Part shown: positions 50,781-59,201 of the stretch, piece after piece
Layout: each line of letters opens with the position of its first letter
How positions within the stretch are numbered: position 1 is the first letter of the stretch
Assembly: GCF_002192415.1 (NCBI RefSeq)
Contig: NZ_CP021780.1
Span: 2,728,001-2,792,000 of the forward strand
Source: Paenibacillus donghaensis
Lineage (GTDB): Bacteria; Bacillota; Bacilli; Paenibacillales; Paenibacillaceae
DNA: 64,000 bases
Reading direction: 5' to 3'
Notes under the pieces: generated by a model
Databases searched by the model: none
Told to the model about the DNA's origin: nothing
Seen by the model: the letters and a program-made list of their open reading frames with translations, nothing else
Translations under genes and position numbers: made by a program

Positions 50781-51492
50781 TCCGTTTGTACGAGTACATG
50801 AAGTTTCGAAAGTTATCAAGAAGCAAAGTCTGGTGGAGGGAATCAGCTTCGAGGTTGCCCCTGGTCATGTGCTTGCCCTCTGCGGGGGGAACGGAGCCGG
50901 TAAAAGCACCGTGCTGCGGATGCTTGCCGGCATCCTGCAGCCCACCATAGGGGAGATAACAGTCAATCAGCTTCGCTGGAGCAAGGACCGTAAGGCTTAC
51001 TCCAAGCAGCTAGGCTATATGCCGGATGATTATCAGTTCAGCCAGGGACTGACAGCGGAAGAGGCGTTGACCTTCTGGGCGGCGCTGCGCAAGGTCCCTG
51101 GGCGCAAGAACCGGGTAGAAGAGGTGCTGACACAAGTCGGTCTGGAAGACAAACGGAAGGTGATTGTGAATACCTTCTCCAAAGGCATGCGCCAGCGGCT
51201 GCTTTTGGCCCAAGCCCTGCTGGCGGAACCGCCGCTGCTGATTATGGACGAGCCAACCAATGGACTGGACCCCTTCTGGATGAATGAGTTCGTGAAGCAG
51301 CTACAGCAGATCAAGGCCGCCGGACAGACCGTGGTCTTCTCCACCCATCAACTTGAGGTTGCTGAGAATACCGCAGACCAAATTGTATTCTTAAGCCATG
51401 GACGCAATGTCGGCGCAGGCTCAACGGCTGCTATCCGCAAGGAGCATGGCTCCCTGTACGCCGCCTTCAACCACAGTCTGGGGCTGAAATGA
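50773..51492 (+). CDS. nosF: NosF-type ABC ATPase
   Basis: A 239-residue ATP-binding subunit: Walker A GGNGAGKSTVLRML, signature FSKGMRQRLLLAQALL, Walker B LLIMDEPTNGLD, switch His in FSTHQ. The GTG at 50773 has GGGGG 8 bp upstream and overlaps the end of nosY; the longer frame to 50734 lacks a ribosome binding site. It drives the NosY permease. Followed with a 4-bp overlap by a thioredoxin-like gene. Confidence 0.9.
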   Translation: MDSPFVRVHEVSKVIKKQSLVEGISFEVAPGHVLALCGGNGAGKSTVLRMLAGILQPTIGEITVNQLRWSKDRKAYSKQLGYMPDDYQFSQGLTAEEALTFWAALRKVPGRKNRVEEVLTQVGLEDKRKVIVNTFSKGMRQRLLLAQALLAEPPLLIMDEPTNGLDPFWMNEFVKQLQQIKAAGQTVVFSTHQLEVAENTADQIVFLSHGRNVGAGSTAAIRKEHGSLYAAFNHSLGLK

Positions 51493-52010
51493 AGCAGTAC
51501 CGCCGCAGGCTGAACCTGCTGATTATGGTCGCCATTGTTGGTGCGGTCATCTGGGTTGTCATCCAGACCGTGCAGCGGGAAGACGAGTCACCGGCGGGCA
51601 GCATAGAACCGGGGGCGGCCGCCCCGCTTTTTGAAGCCACCACCATAACCGGGGAAAAGGTTCGCCTGGAGGATTATCGCGGCAGAACGGTATTGATTAA
51701 CTTCTGGGCTTCCTGGTGCAAGCCCTGTGTGCGGGAGATGCCTCTGCTAGCCGGGGTAGGGACATCATCCGCGTCTTCTGTGGAGACCTTGTTCATCAAT
51801 GTAGGCGAGTCCAAAGGCACCGTCTCTGACTATATGAAGGCCCATGAGTTCTCCTTCCCGGTCACTATTGATGTCACAGGCAGAATAGCCGGGCTATACC
51901 GTGTTACCGCATTGCCCGCCACGTTTATCATTGACGGGAGCGGGAAGATCACCCAAGCCGTTCTGGGCGAGGTCACGGACCTTGCCTTACTGGAGAGTTG
52001 GCTTCGTTAA
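51489..52010 (+). CDS. TlpA/ResA-like membrane-anchored thiol-disulfide oxidoreductase
   Basis: A 173-residue thioredoxin-fold protein with an N-terminal membrane anchor (about 9-27) and active site WASWCKPC (Cys77, Cys80), facing the outside. LPATFIIDGSG contains the cis-Pro. Such proteins reduce copper- or haem-binding cysteines; in this operon it probably keeps a copper site or NosL reduced (inference). Last gene of the nos-type operon, followed by a terminator. Confidence 0.9.
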   Translation: MKQYRRRLNLLIMVAIVGAVIWVVIQTVQREDESPAGSIEPGAAAPLFEATTITGEKVRLEDYRGRTVLINFWASWCKPCVREMPLLAGVGTSSASSVETLFINVGESKGTVSDYMKAHEFSFPVTIDVTGRIAGLYRVTALPATFIIDGSGKITQAVLGEVTDLALLESWLR

Positions 52011-52022
52011 TACTTTTAGTAT

Positions 52023-52070
52023 AAGGATTGCCCAGCCTCATCCTCGGATGGGACCGGACAATCCTTTTTT
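52023..52070 (+). terminator. Terminator of the nos-type operon
   Basis: AAGGATTG (52023-52030) and CAATCCTT (52059-52066) pair, an inner CATCC/GGATG stem caps the hairpin, and a T-run follows. Confidence 0.85.
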
Positions 52071-52166
52071 CGGTTTAAATGATCCGCTTAGTGGTAGAGC
52101 GAGCCCTTCATTTCTCTTAGACTGTAACTTGTAATCCATTCAATTACAGGAAAGTGAGGGCTTATT

Positions 52167-53540
52167 ATGACAACAGCTCAACCCAATGCTAACGGCAAGG
52201 ACAAACAAAAAGTTCTCATTCTGAACGAGAATCTATGGAAGGTGATGTTCCAGCTGTCATGGCCGGCAATTATTGCTATGGTTTTATATGGATTAAATGC
52301 CGTCATCGCTGCTGTTTTTGTAGGACGTTATGTCGGGGAAACAGCCTTGGCCGGGGTTTCCATAGCCTACCCACTGACACAGATCAGTCTGGGTCTGGGC
52401 TCATTGATCGGAGTCGGTGCCGGTGCCGCTCTAAGTATTGCGATCGGACGCCGGGATGAAGTTACCCAGAAACGGCTGATGGGCAATGTCAATTTTTTAA
52501 CAATACTGATAACTGCGGTGTACATGCTCTTGGGATTGTTATTCTCCAGACAGTGGATTGAGATTATGGGCGGTGAAGCGGAGACCCTGACCCTCGGCAA
52601 CAGCTATTTCCGAATTACAGTCTGGGGAGCATTCTTCTGGATATATGGACTGGCAGCCAACATGATTGTCCGGGCTGAAGGTAAAATGAAATCGGCCGCT
52701 GTAGTAATGGGCATCGGACTCGCGGCGGATATTGCAGCCAACTATCTGCTTGTCGCTGTATTGGACTATGGCGTAGAGGGAGCTGCCTGGGCAACCAATA
52801 TCGGCATGTTTGTATATACGCTGCTGGGCTGGATTTACTTCGGCAAAGGCTTCTCTTCGTTCAGAACCACAACGTTCGCTCTCTACCGGGATGCAGCGAC
52901 GCTCAAATCAATCCTTGGTCTGGGCTTCTCCTCCTTCATCATGAACTTTATGAATTTGGTTCAAGCCGTAGTCGTGTTCAACACCTTGTCCAAGTATGGA
53001 ACCTTATCCGACATCGCTTTTTACGGAGTAGTGTTTCGAATCTTCACCTTCCTGCTGACACCGATCTTTGGCTTGATGCGTGCGCTGCAACCAGTAATCG
53101 GCATCAATTTTGGAGCTGGGCAATACAGACGTGTCATTCGCAGTTATTACATTTTCTCGGTGGCGTCCATGCTGCTAACGCTGCCATTCTGGCTGTTCGC
53201 GATGATCGATCCGCAGCTGATTCTTGGTTTCATGCTGCCAGATCAGGCTCTGTCGGGAACTGAATCGCTGTATTTCAGAATCAATATGGCCTTGCTGCCT
53301 TTGCTGTCGCTGATCTTTATGGCCATGACGTTCTTCCCTTCCATTAACAAAGGCAAACCGGCAGCCCTGATTGGAATCGCCAGGCAGCTAGTCTTTTATG
53401 TACCGGTTATGCTGATCCTGCCTGGCCTAATAGGCGTATCCGGTGTGTACTGGGGATCGCTTGGTATTGATCTGGTCATTACGGTGTGGACCATCTTAAT
53501 GGTGAGGAAGGAATTTGTCCGGCTTCGCTCCATGCTGTAA
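52167..53540 (+). CDS. MATE family efflux transporter
   Basis: A 457-residue, 12-helix multidrug/toxin extrusion protein of the DinF/NorM superfamily. Two homologous halves of six helices are visible; the first begins LSWPAIIAMVLYGLNAVIAAVFVGRYVGETALAGVS and the second includes GLMRALQPVIGINFGAGQYRR. It exports cationic compounds using a sodium or proton gradient. Independent of its neighbours; a weak hairpin follows its stop. Confidence 0.92.
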   Translation: MTTAQPNANGKDKQKVLILNENLWKVMFQLSWPAIIAMVLYGLNAVIAAVFVGRYVGETALAGVSIAYPLTQISLGLGSLIGVGAGAALSIAIGRRDEVTQKRLMGNVNFLTILITAVYMLLGLLFSRQWIEIMGGEAETLTLGNSYFRITVWGAFFWIYGLAANMIVRAEGKMKSAAVVMGIGLAADIAANYLLVAVLDYGVEGAAWATNIGMFVYTLLGWIYFGKGFSSFRTTTFALYRDAATLKSILGLGFSSFIMNFMNLVQAVVVFNTLSKYGTLSDIAFYGVVFRIFTFLLTPIFGLMRALQPVIGINFGAGQYRRVIRSYYIFSVASMLLTLPFWLFAMIDPQLILGFMLPDQALSGTESLYFRINMALLPLLSLIFMAMTFFPSINKGKPAALIGIARQLVFYVPVMLILPGLIGVSGVYWGSLGIDLVITVWTILMVRKEFVRLRSML

Positions 53541-53549
53541 ATGAACAAT

Positions 53550-53581
53550 CAGCGGTTCTTCCCACGGCGGGAGAATCGCTG
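53550..53581 (+). terminator. Possible terminator after the MATE gene
   Basis: AGCGGTTCT-TCCC pairs with GGGA-GAATCGCT around a 5-nt loop (one G-U). Only a weak T-rich tail follows. Confidence 0.45.
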
Positions 53582-53695
53582 TTCTATATCACGGTTCTAG
53601 AGCCGCATGCACCGGCCAATACCCAATCTAGAAATCTTAATTGACCAATATTATAAAAAAGATTACAGTTGGGATATTATGGATTGGGGAGGAAG

Positions 53696-54511
53696 ATGAT
53701 AGTGGAGCTTAACTTGAAGGGCATCCAGCCGGATACGCTGGTTGAGATGCTAAAACTATCTTTTGCATCAGAAAGCTGGGACACTATCTTGCAGATTGCA
53801 GATAAACTACACCAGAGCATCAACCGTATTTATACGGCCAACCAGGAGGACCGCGCTGCTGGGATACAAGTACGTACTTACGGCCTGGAGAGGAGTGTAG
53901 TTTATTATTTTGGCTACAGCATGTGTCTCAAAGGAATCGCACATCAGCGGAAAGGGGAGTTCAGTGAATCCAGGGCCTGCATACAGAAATATGCCGATCT
54001 AAGCGGTCTGGAAGGGCTGGATGAGGAGAGCTGGAAAGACATTGAATTATATCGCCGCTTGTCAGTAGTCAATGCCTACGTAATAGATATTATTGAAGGT
54101 AAAGTAGAGGTGCTTGAGAAATACGTCAGCTTCTTGCGGGATAATCCCAATGAGCTGCTCCCTGGACTGCTTCATATTCTCCAATCCTCAATGAACCATC
54201 ATTATTCCGCAGACTGGATACTGGCAGAGTTTGAAGAACTTGTATCCACCCGATCCGAAACCTACACAACCCAACGAAATATTCGCTACTACATAAAATA
54301 CATCCATTTGTTATCCAAATATTATGCGGTTCAAGGAGATCATCTGACTGCAGTGAATGTTCTGCTGCAAGGTCTGGTATTTAGTGTGAAGGTAAGAGAT
54401 GATATTGGATTCCGGCAATCCACCGCTTTATTTGAATCCATGCGTGACCATACCACAGCAGAGCAGCAGGAGCTGTACAAGAGTCTGATGATTGAGGTTC
54501 TGGAAGGATAA
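53696..54511 (+). CDS. TPR protein resembling an AloR-type peptide receptor without its HTH
   Basis: About 271 helical residues. They align by eye with the C-terminal half of the receptor at 60891: VVYYFGYSMCLKGIAHQRKGEFSESRACIQKYADL against LFFYVAYSSLLIASVHYERRNYNLSLQHIKDYACL, and YVSFLRDNPNELLPGLL against YINFIRTKNTEIFPALW. The N-terminal helix-turn-helix and first repeats are absent. GGGGAGG lies at 53686-53692; the GTG at 53702 has better spacing than the ATG. A promoter-like TTGACC/TACAGT pair (53641-53669) suggests that it is expressed rather than just a fragment. No peptide gene follows; an AAA/NusG-II operon does. Confidence 0.65.
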   Translation: MIVELNLKGIQPDTLVEMLKLSFASESWDTILQIADKLHQSINRIYTANQEDRAAGIQVRTYGLERSVVYYFGYSMCLKGIAHQRKGEFSESRACIQKYADLSGLEGLDEESWKDIELYRRLSVVNAYVIDIIEGKVEVLEKYVSFLRDNPNELLPGLLHILQSSMNHHYSADWILAEFEELVSTRSETYTTQRNIRYYIKYIHLLSKYYAVQGDHLTAVNVLLQGLVFSVKVRDDIGFRQSTALFESMRDHTTAEQQELYKSLMIEVLEG

Positions 54512-54524
54512 ACCGGCTTAGGGT

Positions 54525-54568
54525 TTGACTCATTGTGAATTCGGTGTATAATCGTAAATATTACGATT
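54525..54568 (+). promoter_or_regulatory. Promoter with overlapping palindromic operator
   Basis: TTGACT (54525-54530) and TATAAT (54547-54552) with a 16-bp spacer; AATCGTAAATATTACGATT (54550-54568), a perfect 8-bp inverted repeat around ATA, overlaps the -10 and start region. A repressor bound there would block transcription of the AAA operon. Confidence 0.65.
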
Positions 54569-54584
54569 AGAGGAGCTTTTTCAG

Positions 54585-55412
54585 ATGAGTAAACCTAGTT
54601 CCAGCCAACGCCTCCCGCGAGCAAAAGGGATCGATATGGCTACATTCTATTCCGCTAAGGAATGCAGCAGCAAAGTCAAACATATGTTACTGCCTCAGGA
54701 CAACCGACAGATTGTTGAAGAATTCATTACCATTCTGGGCATGCGGGAGACCTTTGAGCAGAAAGGGGTTCCTATCCCCAACAAAATAGTAATGTATGGT
54801 CCTCCGGGCACAGGAAAGACACTTACGGCCTATTATATGGCGAAACGCCTGGAGCTGCCGCTTGTGCTTGTCCGGCTGGATGCCATCATCCATAGTCATC
54901 TGGGAGAAACCGGCAGTAATCTGCGCAAAATATTCGACTATGCCAAGGCGTCACCCTGCGTGTTGTTCCTGGATGAATTCGATGCCATTGCGCGGACCCG
55001 CGAAAGCGGGGATGAAGTAAAGGAAATGGCCCGGGCAGTGAATACACTGCTGCAGTGCCTGGATGAATTCGGAGACAGCAGCGTATTTATGGCCGCCACC
55101 AATCTGCAGGATGAGCTGGATCAGGCGATCTGGCGCAGATTTGACACCAAGATGACGTATCGCCTACCGGACTGCGCGGAACGTTACAATTACATTGGGA
55201 TGCTTATTGGTGATTTCGAGCATCAGCAAGGTATTGCCGAAGAGGCCAGCAGTATATTGGACGGCTGCAGCTTCGCGGATATCGAACAAATTGTCCTGAA
55301 GGCCAAACGCAAAGCCATTATCGGGCAAGCCGCTCTGGATCGCAATCACCTCAGCAGCTCTATGCAAGAGTATAACCCTTCAGTTCCCGCGCTCATGGCG
55401 CAAGGGGAATAA
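54585..55412 (+). CDS. AAA+ ATPase, FtsH/Cdc48-like single module
   Basis: A 275-residue ATPase with Walker A GPPGTGKT (72-79), Walker B CVLFLDEFDAI, the second-region helix MARAVNTLLQCLDEF, sensor-1 FMAATNLQ and arginine-finger IWRRFD. It lacks the protease or extra domains of FtsH and ClpX, so it is a stand-alone unfoldase or remodelling factor. GAGGAG precedes the ATG. Under the palindromic promoter at 54525 and followed after 3 bp by a NusG-II gene; function unknown. Confidence 0.85.
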   Translation: MSKPSSSQRLPRAKGIDMATFYSAKECSSKVKHMLLPQDNRQIVEEFITILGMRETFEQKGVPIPNKIVMYGPPGTGKTLTAYYMAKRLELPLVLVRLDAIIHSHLGETGSNLRKIFDYAKASPCVLFLDEFDAIARTRESGDEVKEMARAVNTLLQCLDEFGDSSVFMAATNLQDELDQAIWRRFDTKMTYRLPDCAERYNYIGMLIGDFEHQQGIAEEASSILDGCSFADIEQIVLKAKRKAIIGQAALDRNHLSSSMQEYNPSVPALMAQGE

Positions 55413-55415
55413 GCG

Positions 55416-55814
55416 ATGGGCAAGCTGAAGAAGGGCGATCTTCTTATTATTGTGTTTGTGCTGCTGCTTGCAGGAGGAATTCACAGCCTGAAGTGGATTC
55501 GCGGCGGAAACGCAGTCTACGAGCAAGGACAGCTGACTGCCATCATTACCGTAAACGGCAAAGAGTATGAAACCGTACAATTGACCAAGAAAGAGCGGAT
55601 GATAGACATCCAGACCGAATACGGACATAACATTCTGAAGGTCTATGACTATGGCATCCAAATGATCTATTCAGATGCCCCGCAAAGTATCGCGCTAGAT
55701 ATGGGCTTCATTTCGAAGCCCTACCAGCAGATTATCTGCCTGCCAACGCGGGTCATGGTAGAAGTCCTGAAGCCACAGGTGACAGGCGAAGAGGAATTGG
55801 ATGCCGTGATTTAA
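55416..55814 (+). CDS. NusG domain II-containing membrane-anchored protein
   Basis: A 132-residue protein with one N-terminal membrane helix (about 9-26) and an extracytoplasmic NusG domain II-like beta domain (AVYEQGQLTAIITVNGKEYETVQLTKKERMIDIQ and the late QSIALDMGFISKPYQQIICLPTRVMVEV). Such proteins are common in Bacillota, often next to FMN-binding or ApbE-type genes, and their role is unclear. It starts 3 bp after the AAA gene and ends 33 bp before the next. Confidence 0.8.
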   Translation: MGKLKKGDLLIIVFVLLLAGGIHSLKWIRGGNAVYEQGQLTAIITVNGKEYETVQLTKKERMIDIQTEYGHNILKVYDYGIQMIYSDAPQSIALDMGFISKPYQQIICLPTRVMVEVLKPQVTGEEELDAVI

Positions 55815-55847
55815 TTACTAATGCACATCTGGAGGCCAAAGCCAATC

Positions 55848-56315
55848 ATGGGATTCTCTATTACGGGAACAATTATCGCATTGTTGATCCTTCTCCCCAG
55901 TCTTGTTTTTTTTCTGAAATTCCCGCCTGTGAACGTGCCGCAAGCTATCCGGGAGACCGCGCCTGTTTACCGTGTTCTGGAGAAAATCGGCCAGATGACC
56001 TGTCTCCTGTTCATGATGATCTCGAAGGATTTCTTTGATATACAGCAGGTGAATCTATATATGATCTTGATGATCGTCTGCATCCTATGTTATTACGGAT
56101 TGTGGCTCAGGTATCTGAGGGCTGGCCGGGAATTCGCCTCACTGTGGAAGCCTGTTGGATTCATTCCGATCCCTCTGGCCGTGTTCCCTGTTCTGGCGTT
56201 TGGTTGTGCAGCACTCTGGGGCAACTGCATCTGGCTGGGCGTATCCACGGTACTGCTTGCCATTGGCCACTGGACGGTTAGCTGGAATGTTTATAGACAG
56301 ACCAGGCTTCTTTAA
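55848..56315 (+). CDS. Small membrane protein of unknown function
   Basis: About 155 residues with four or five predicted membrane helices and a short conserved-looking periplasmic segment (PVNVPQAIRETAPVYRVLEKIGQMTC). I do not recognise the family. ATG 55848 was chosen because GGAGG (55831-55835) precedes it, though the spacing is 12 bp; ATG 55821 is in frame. It is in operon with the AAA ATPase and NusG-II protein, which suggests a common membrane-associated role. Confidence 0.7.
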   Translation: MGFSITGTIIALLILLPSLVFFLKFPPVNVPQAIRETAPVYRVLEKIGQMTCLLFMMISKDFFDIQQVNLYMILMIVCILCYYGLWLRYLRAGREFASLWKPVGFIPIPLAVFPVLAFGCAALWGNCIWLGVSTVLLAIGHWTVSWNVYRQTRLL

Positions 56316-56477
56316 CGAGTTGATAGTTACATGGAATTGCCCTTACGGATAGCCTGTACGCATGGCCCACCAGTAGCCGATGAGTGTCATAAGTTTGATC
56401 CTTGCAGCACTTCCTGCTAGAGTGAATATTGATGATCTTTCGTATTCACATCCAGAAAGGGCAGGTCGATAGGACAA

Positions 56478-57956
56478 ATGAGAGTTATGGAATGGGTACT
56501 GCTGGTGCTGAGCTTTGCCATGCTGGGGGGACTGCTGATTCTTCCGCTGCGCAGCCGAATGCAGGTAAGATTGAGCCTGATTGCCGCTTTGATCGCGGTC
56601 ATCATGTCGGTAATTCAAGTGTGGATGGAAGGGTACAGATGGCAGATGATTCCTGCTTATGCAGTAGCCCTGCTGCTGATTGTCCGTGTAATTGTAATGA
56701 AGAGCAGGGGTTCTGAGCGATACATAGGGCAGCACCGATCGCGTCTAAGAATAATAATGAATATGGTGCTGTTCATGTTCTATCTTGGTGTTGCAACTGC
56801 ATTGCCAATACTACTGCCTGTGTTCTCGTTCGCTGCACCTTCCGGGCCTTATGCGGTAGGAACCAGTACGTATTACTGGGTGGATGAGAACCGGTCAGAG
56901 ACCTATACTGCGGATCCCGCTGACAACCGTCAGCTGATGGTGCAGCTCTGGTATCCGGCAGAGCTTGAAGGAGATGGCAGGGACAAGTCTGCTCCTTACA
57001 TTGAACACTTGGAGGAAATTGCCCAGGGTCTGCAGGATTCGCTGAACATGCCGCGGGTGATGTTCAGCCAGCTGAGCGAGATTGAAACCCATGCTTACCG
57101 GGACGCCAAGGTGTCCTCAGCCGAGAAGAAGTATCCGGTGCTGCTGTTCTCGCATGGATTAACGGGCTTCCGCAACCAGAACACCTTCCAGGCCGAGGAG
57201 CTGGCCAGCCAGGGTTATATCGTTGCCGGGATCGACCATGCATACGGCGCAGCCGCAGTAGTGTACCCTGGTGGCGAGACGGCCAAGCTGCAGCTACCGG
57301 AAGATTCCGGGTTCGCCGCGTATGAAGCAACGATGAAGATCTGGGTAGAGGATGCCTCATTTGTGCTCGATAAGCTGGAGCGTCTGGCTGCGTCTGGCAA
57401 ACCGGCCGAGGATGTGGCCTCCAGGCTGGATCTGGAGCAGATAGGCATGTACGGTCATTCCTTCGGCGGCGCGACCGCTGCGCAGATGCTGATGCAGGAC
57501 AGCCGCATCAAGGCTGCGCTGAACATGGATGGCACCCTGTACGGGCCAGACATTCCCGAGCAGGGGCTTGGCAAGCCTTATCTGCAGATGAACGGGGAGC
57601 AGAGCATTGACAAGGCTGCTTTTGACACCACGCTGGATGAGGCGGTCCGCGTCTCGGGCAGAACCCGTGACTCGTTTGAGCAATTCTGGCAGGAGTCAGC
57701 ACAGCGCCGCGAGCATGCCATCGCCGGAGGCGGCTATTCGCTGGTACTGGCGAACACTGATCACATGAGCTTCACGGACTTCTACCTGTTCTCACCACTG
57801 CTTCCACCTAAAGGGGCAGCAGCGGAGCGGATTCAGGAGGAGATAAACCGGCTCAGCCTGGCTTTTTTTGACCAGACCCTGAAGCAGTCCGCTGAACGTA
57901 CGGTTGTAGAGCTGGCTGAAGAATTATCGGGTGTTACACTGGAGCAAGGGAAGTAA
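56478..57956 (+). CDS. Alpha/beta hydrolase with N-terminal membrane domain (PAF-acetylhydrolase-like)
   Basis: A 492-residue protein: about four N-terminal helices (residues 5-120), then an extracytoplasmic or surface alpha/beta hydrolase resembling plasma PAF acetylhydrolase/dienelactone hydrolase. Nucleophile elbow GHSFGG with Ser328; oxyanion segment VLLFSHGLTGFRNQ; a late His in ANTDHMSFTDF. Acts on a short-chain ester, probably of a lipid. It is 160 bp after the small membrane protein and appears to be a separate transcription unit. Confidence 0.85.
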   Translation: MRVMEWVLLVLSFAMLGGLLILPLRSRMQVRLSLIAALIAVIMSVIQVWMEGYRWQMIPAYAVALLLIVRVIVMKSRGSERYIGQHRSRLRIIMNMVLFMFYLGVATALPILLPVFSFAAPSGPYAVGTSTYYWVDENRSETYTADPADNRQLMVQLWYPAELEGDGRDKSAPYIEHLEEIAQGLQDSLNMPRVMFSQLSEIETHAYRDAKVSSAEKKYPVLLFSHGLTGFRNQNTFQAEELASQGYIVAGIDHAYGAAAVVYPGGETAKLQLPEDSGFAAYEATMKIWVEDASFVLDKLERLAASGKPAEDVASRLDLEQIGMYGHSFGGATAAQMLMQDSRIKAALNMDGTLYGPDIPEQGLGKPYLQMNGEQSIDKAAFDTTLDEAVRVSGRTRDSFEQFWQESAQRREHAIAGGGYSLVLANTDHMSFTDFYLFSPLLPPKGAAAERIQEEINRLSLAFFDQTLKQSAERTVVELAEELSGVTLEQGK

Positions 57957-57978
57957 GCTGTTCTTATACTTTATCCTA

Positions 57979-58017
57979 AAAACAACCACATGGTCCTGAG
58001 GGATCATGCGGTTGTTT
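57979..58017. terminator. Bidirectional terminator after the hydrolase
   Basis: AAACAACCACATG pairs with CATGCGGTTGTTT (one mismatch) around an 11-nt loop. It is flanked by A and T runs. Confidence 0.8.
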
Positions 58018-58126
58018 GGGTTGAGGTACCATTGTTCTTCGTGCCTCGGCGTTCTGGGTGTATTAGCTGAACTCTCGGTTAGTTTGTAAGTCTGGGTGAG
58101 GAGTAGGAAAGTTGTATGGGATCGTT

Positions 58127-58322
58127 TGGAGCAAATAGATGCGAAACTGCAACTAATTTCACCCGAAACACCCATTATCAGGAGAATAAGTGCAAATCTG
58201 CAACTAAATTCAAGTTGAGCAAGCTTATTACGCTCAAAATCCGAAATTAGGTGCGTTTTCGCACTTATTTCCTCCAAAACAGATAAAAATCGCCAATTAG
58301 ATGCAGTATCGCAACTAATTTA
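58127..58322 (-). repeat. Four-unit palindromic repeat element, copy C
   Basis: In reverse orientation it shows the same four units and spacers as A and B: first unit 58295-58320, second 58245-58268, third 58185-58210, fourth 58133-58159, with TTTTGGAGGAAA in the first spacer and CTCCAAAC at the end. Its first unit lies inside the end of the gene at 58265-59014 and supplies its last codons and stop. Confidence 0.8.
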
Positions 58323-59014
58323 TCACGGTAACGCCGAAGCTCCGTCATAGGGCGGGCTATAGTCCTCCACGCTTCAGGAACCCGCTCCGGGTCAGAGCAG
58401 TATAACGTCTGCAGATACCTACTGATGGGAGCCAGTCTATGCTCAATAAGCACCTCCTTGATCTCCGAAGCTTTAACAGGGACAAGGCTCTCTAGTCTGT
58501 GCTTGAACTGGCTGAGCGGAAGTAGCATCCGGCAGGATTTGTGGTAGGCGACACGGTGGGGATAACGCGGCGAGCTGCCTGAATCGTATTTGGACAGCCG
58601 AACCGCTTCATAATGCTCCTGCATCAGCTCATAGGCAGCGAATTGGAGGATGGCAAAAGTCTCCTCCGGCTCGCGCCGGGCGTACATAGCCGCCATAGTC
58701 AGGCAATCACGTTCTGTCAGCCATAGGAAGACATGCCGGTCCAGACAAGCGTGGAACTCCTGAACTGAGGTATCCGGGTCCATAAGTTCAGGCTTGATTC
58801 GGAGATGGGCATTGAGCAGGATCTTCTTACCTTCATATTCAGCTAATTGCAGTTCCTCCCGGTGTATCCCCCCGGCATACTGTGGGGCAATAACATCCGC
58901 CGCATACAACGCATCCAGAGCGCAGATGGCCTGGAGATTGCGAGTGCGGGTGAAATGAAACAGCGAGCGGCGCAGCGGACTGCGGGTGATATCCTGAATG
59001 ATAGAGTTGTTCAT
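58265..59014 (-). CDS. DUF7002-like protein with repeat-derived C-terminus
   Basis: A 249-residue protein. The N-terminal RSLFHFTRTRNLQAICALDALYA resembles the first motif of ADP-ribosyltransferase-like proteins (DUF7002, DarT/DUF4433 type), and VAYHKSCRMLLP and the following helix fit the same kind of protein, but catalytic residues cannot be assigned with confidence. The last codons (KLVAILHLIGDFYLFWRK-stop, 58322-58265) are read directly from the first unit of repeat copy C, so the original C-terminus was replaced or extended by the repeat. No operon partner. Confidence 0.65.
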   Translation of the reverse strand: MNNSIIQDITRSPLRRSLFHFTRTRNLQAICALDALYAADVIAPQYAGGIHREELQLAEYEGKKILLNAHLRIKPELMDPDTSVQEFHACLDRHVFLWLTERDCLTMAAMYARREPEETFAILQFAAYELMQEHYEAVRLSKYDSGSSPRYPHRVAYHKSCRMLLPLSQFKHRLESLVPVKASEIKEVLIEHRLAPISRYLQTLYCSDPERVPEAWRTIARPMTELRRYRDKLVAILHLIGDFYLFWRK

Positions 59015-59201
59015 GCCGCCAGTGTAACCAATACAGGAAGCGGTTATTCCGATTACAAAACGTGACTTTTAGAATGTTGCTCTACCCACAAATACATAGT
59101 TAACTATTAATCCTATTAACTTTCAGCAAACTTTCAGCGGGGCTTAACGTTCTGAACCTGCAACACGATTATAATTGATGATACAGAAAGGAGGGACAAC
59201 C

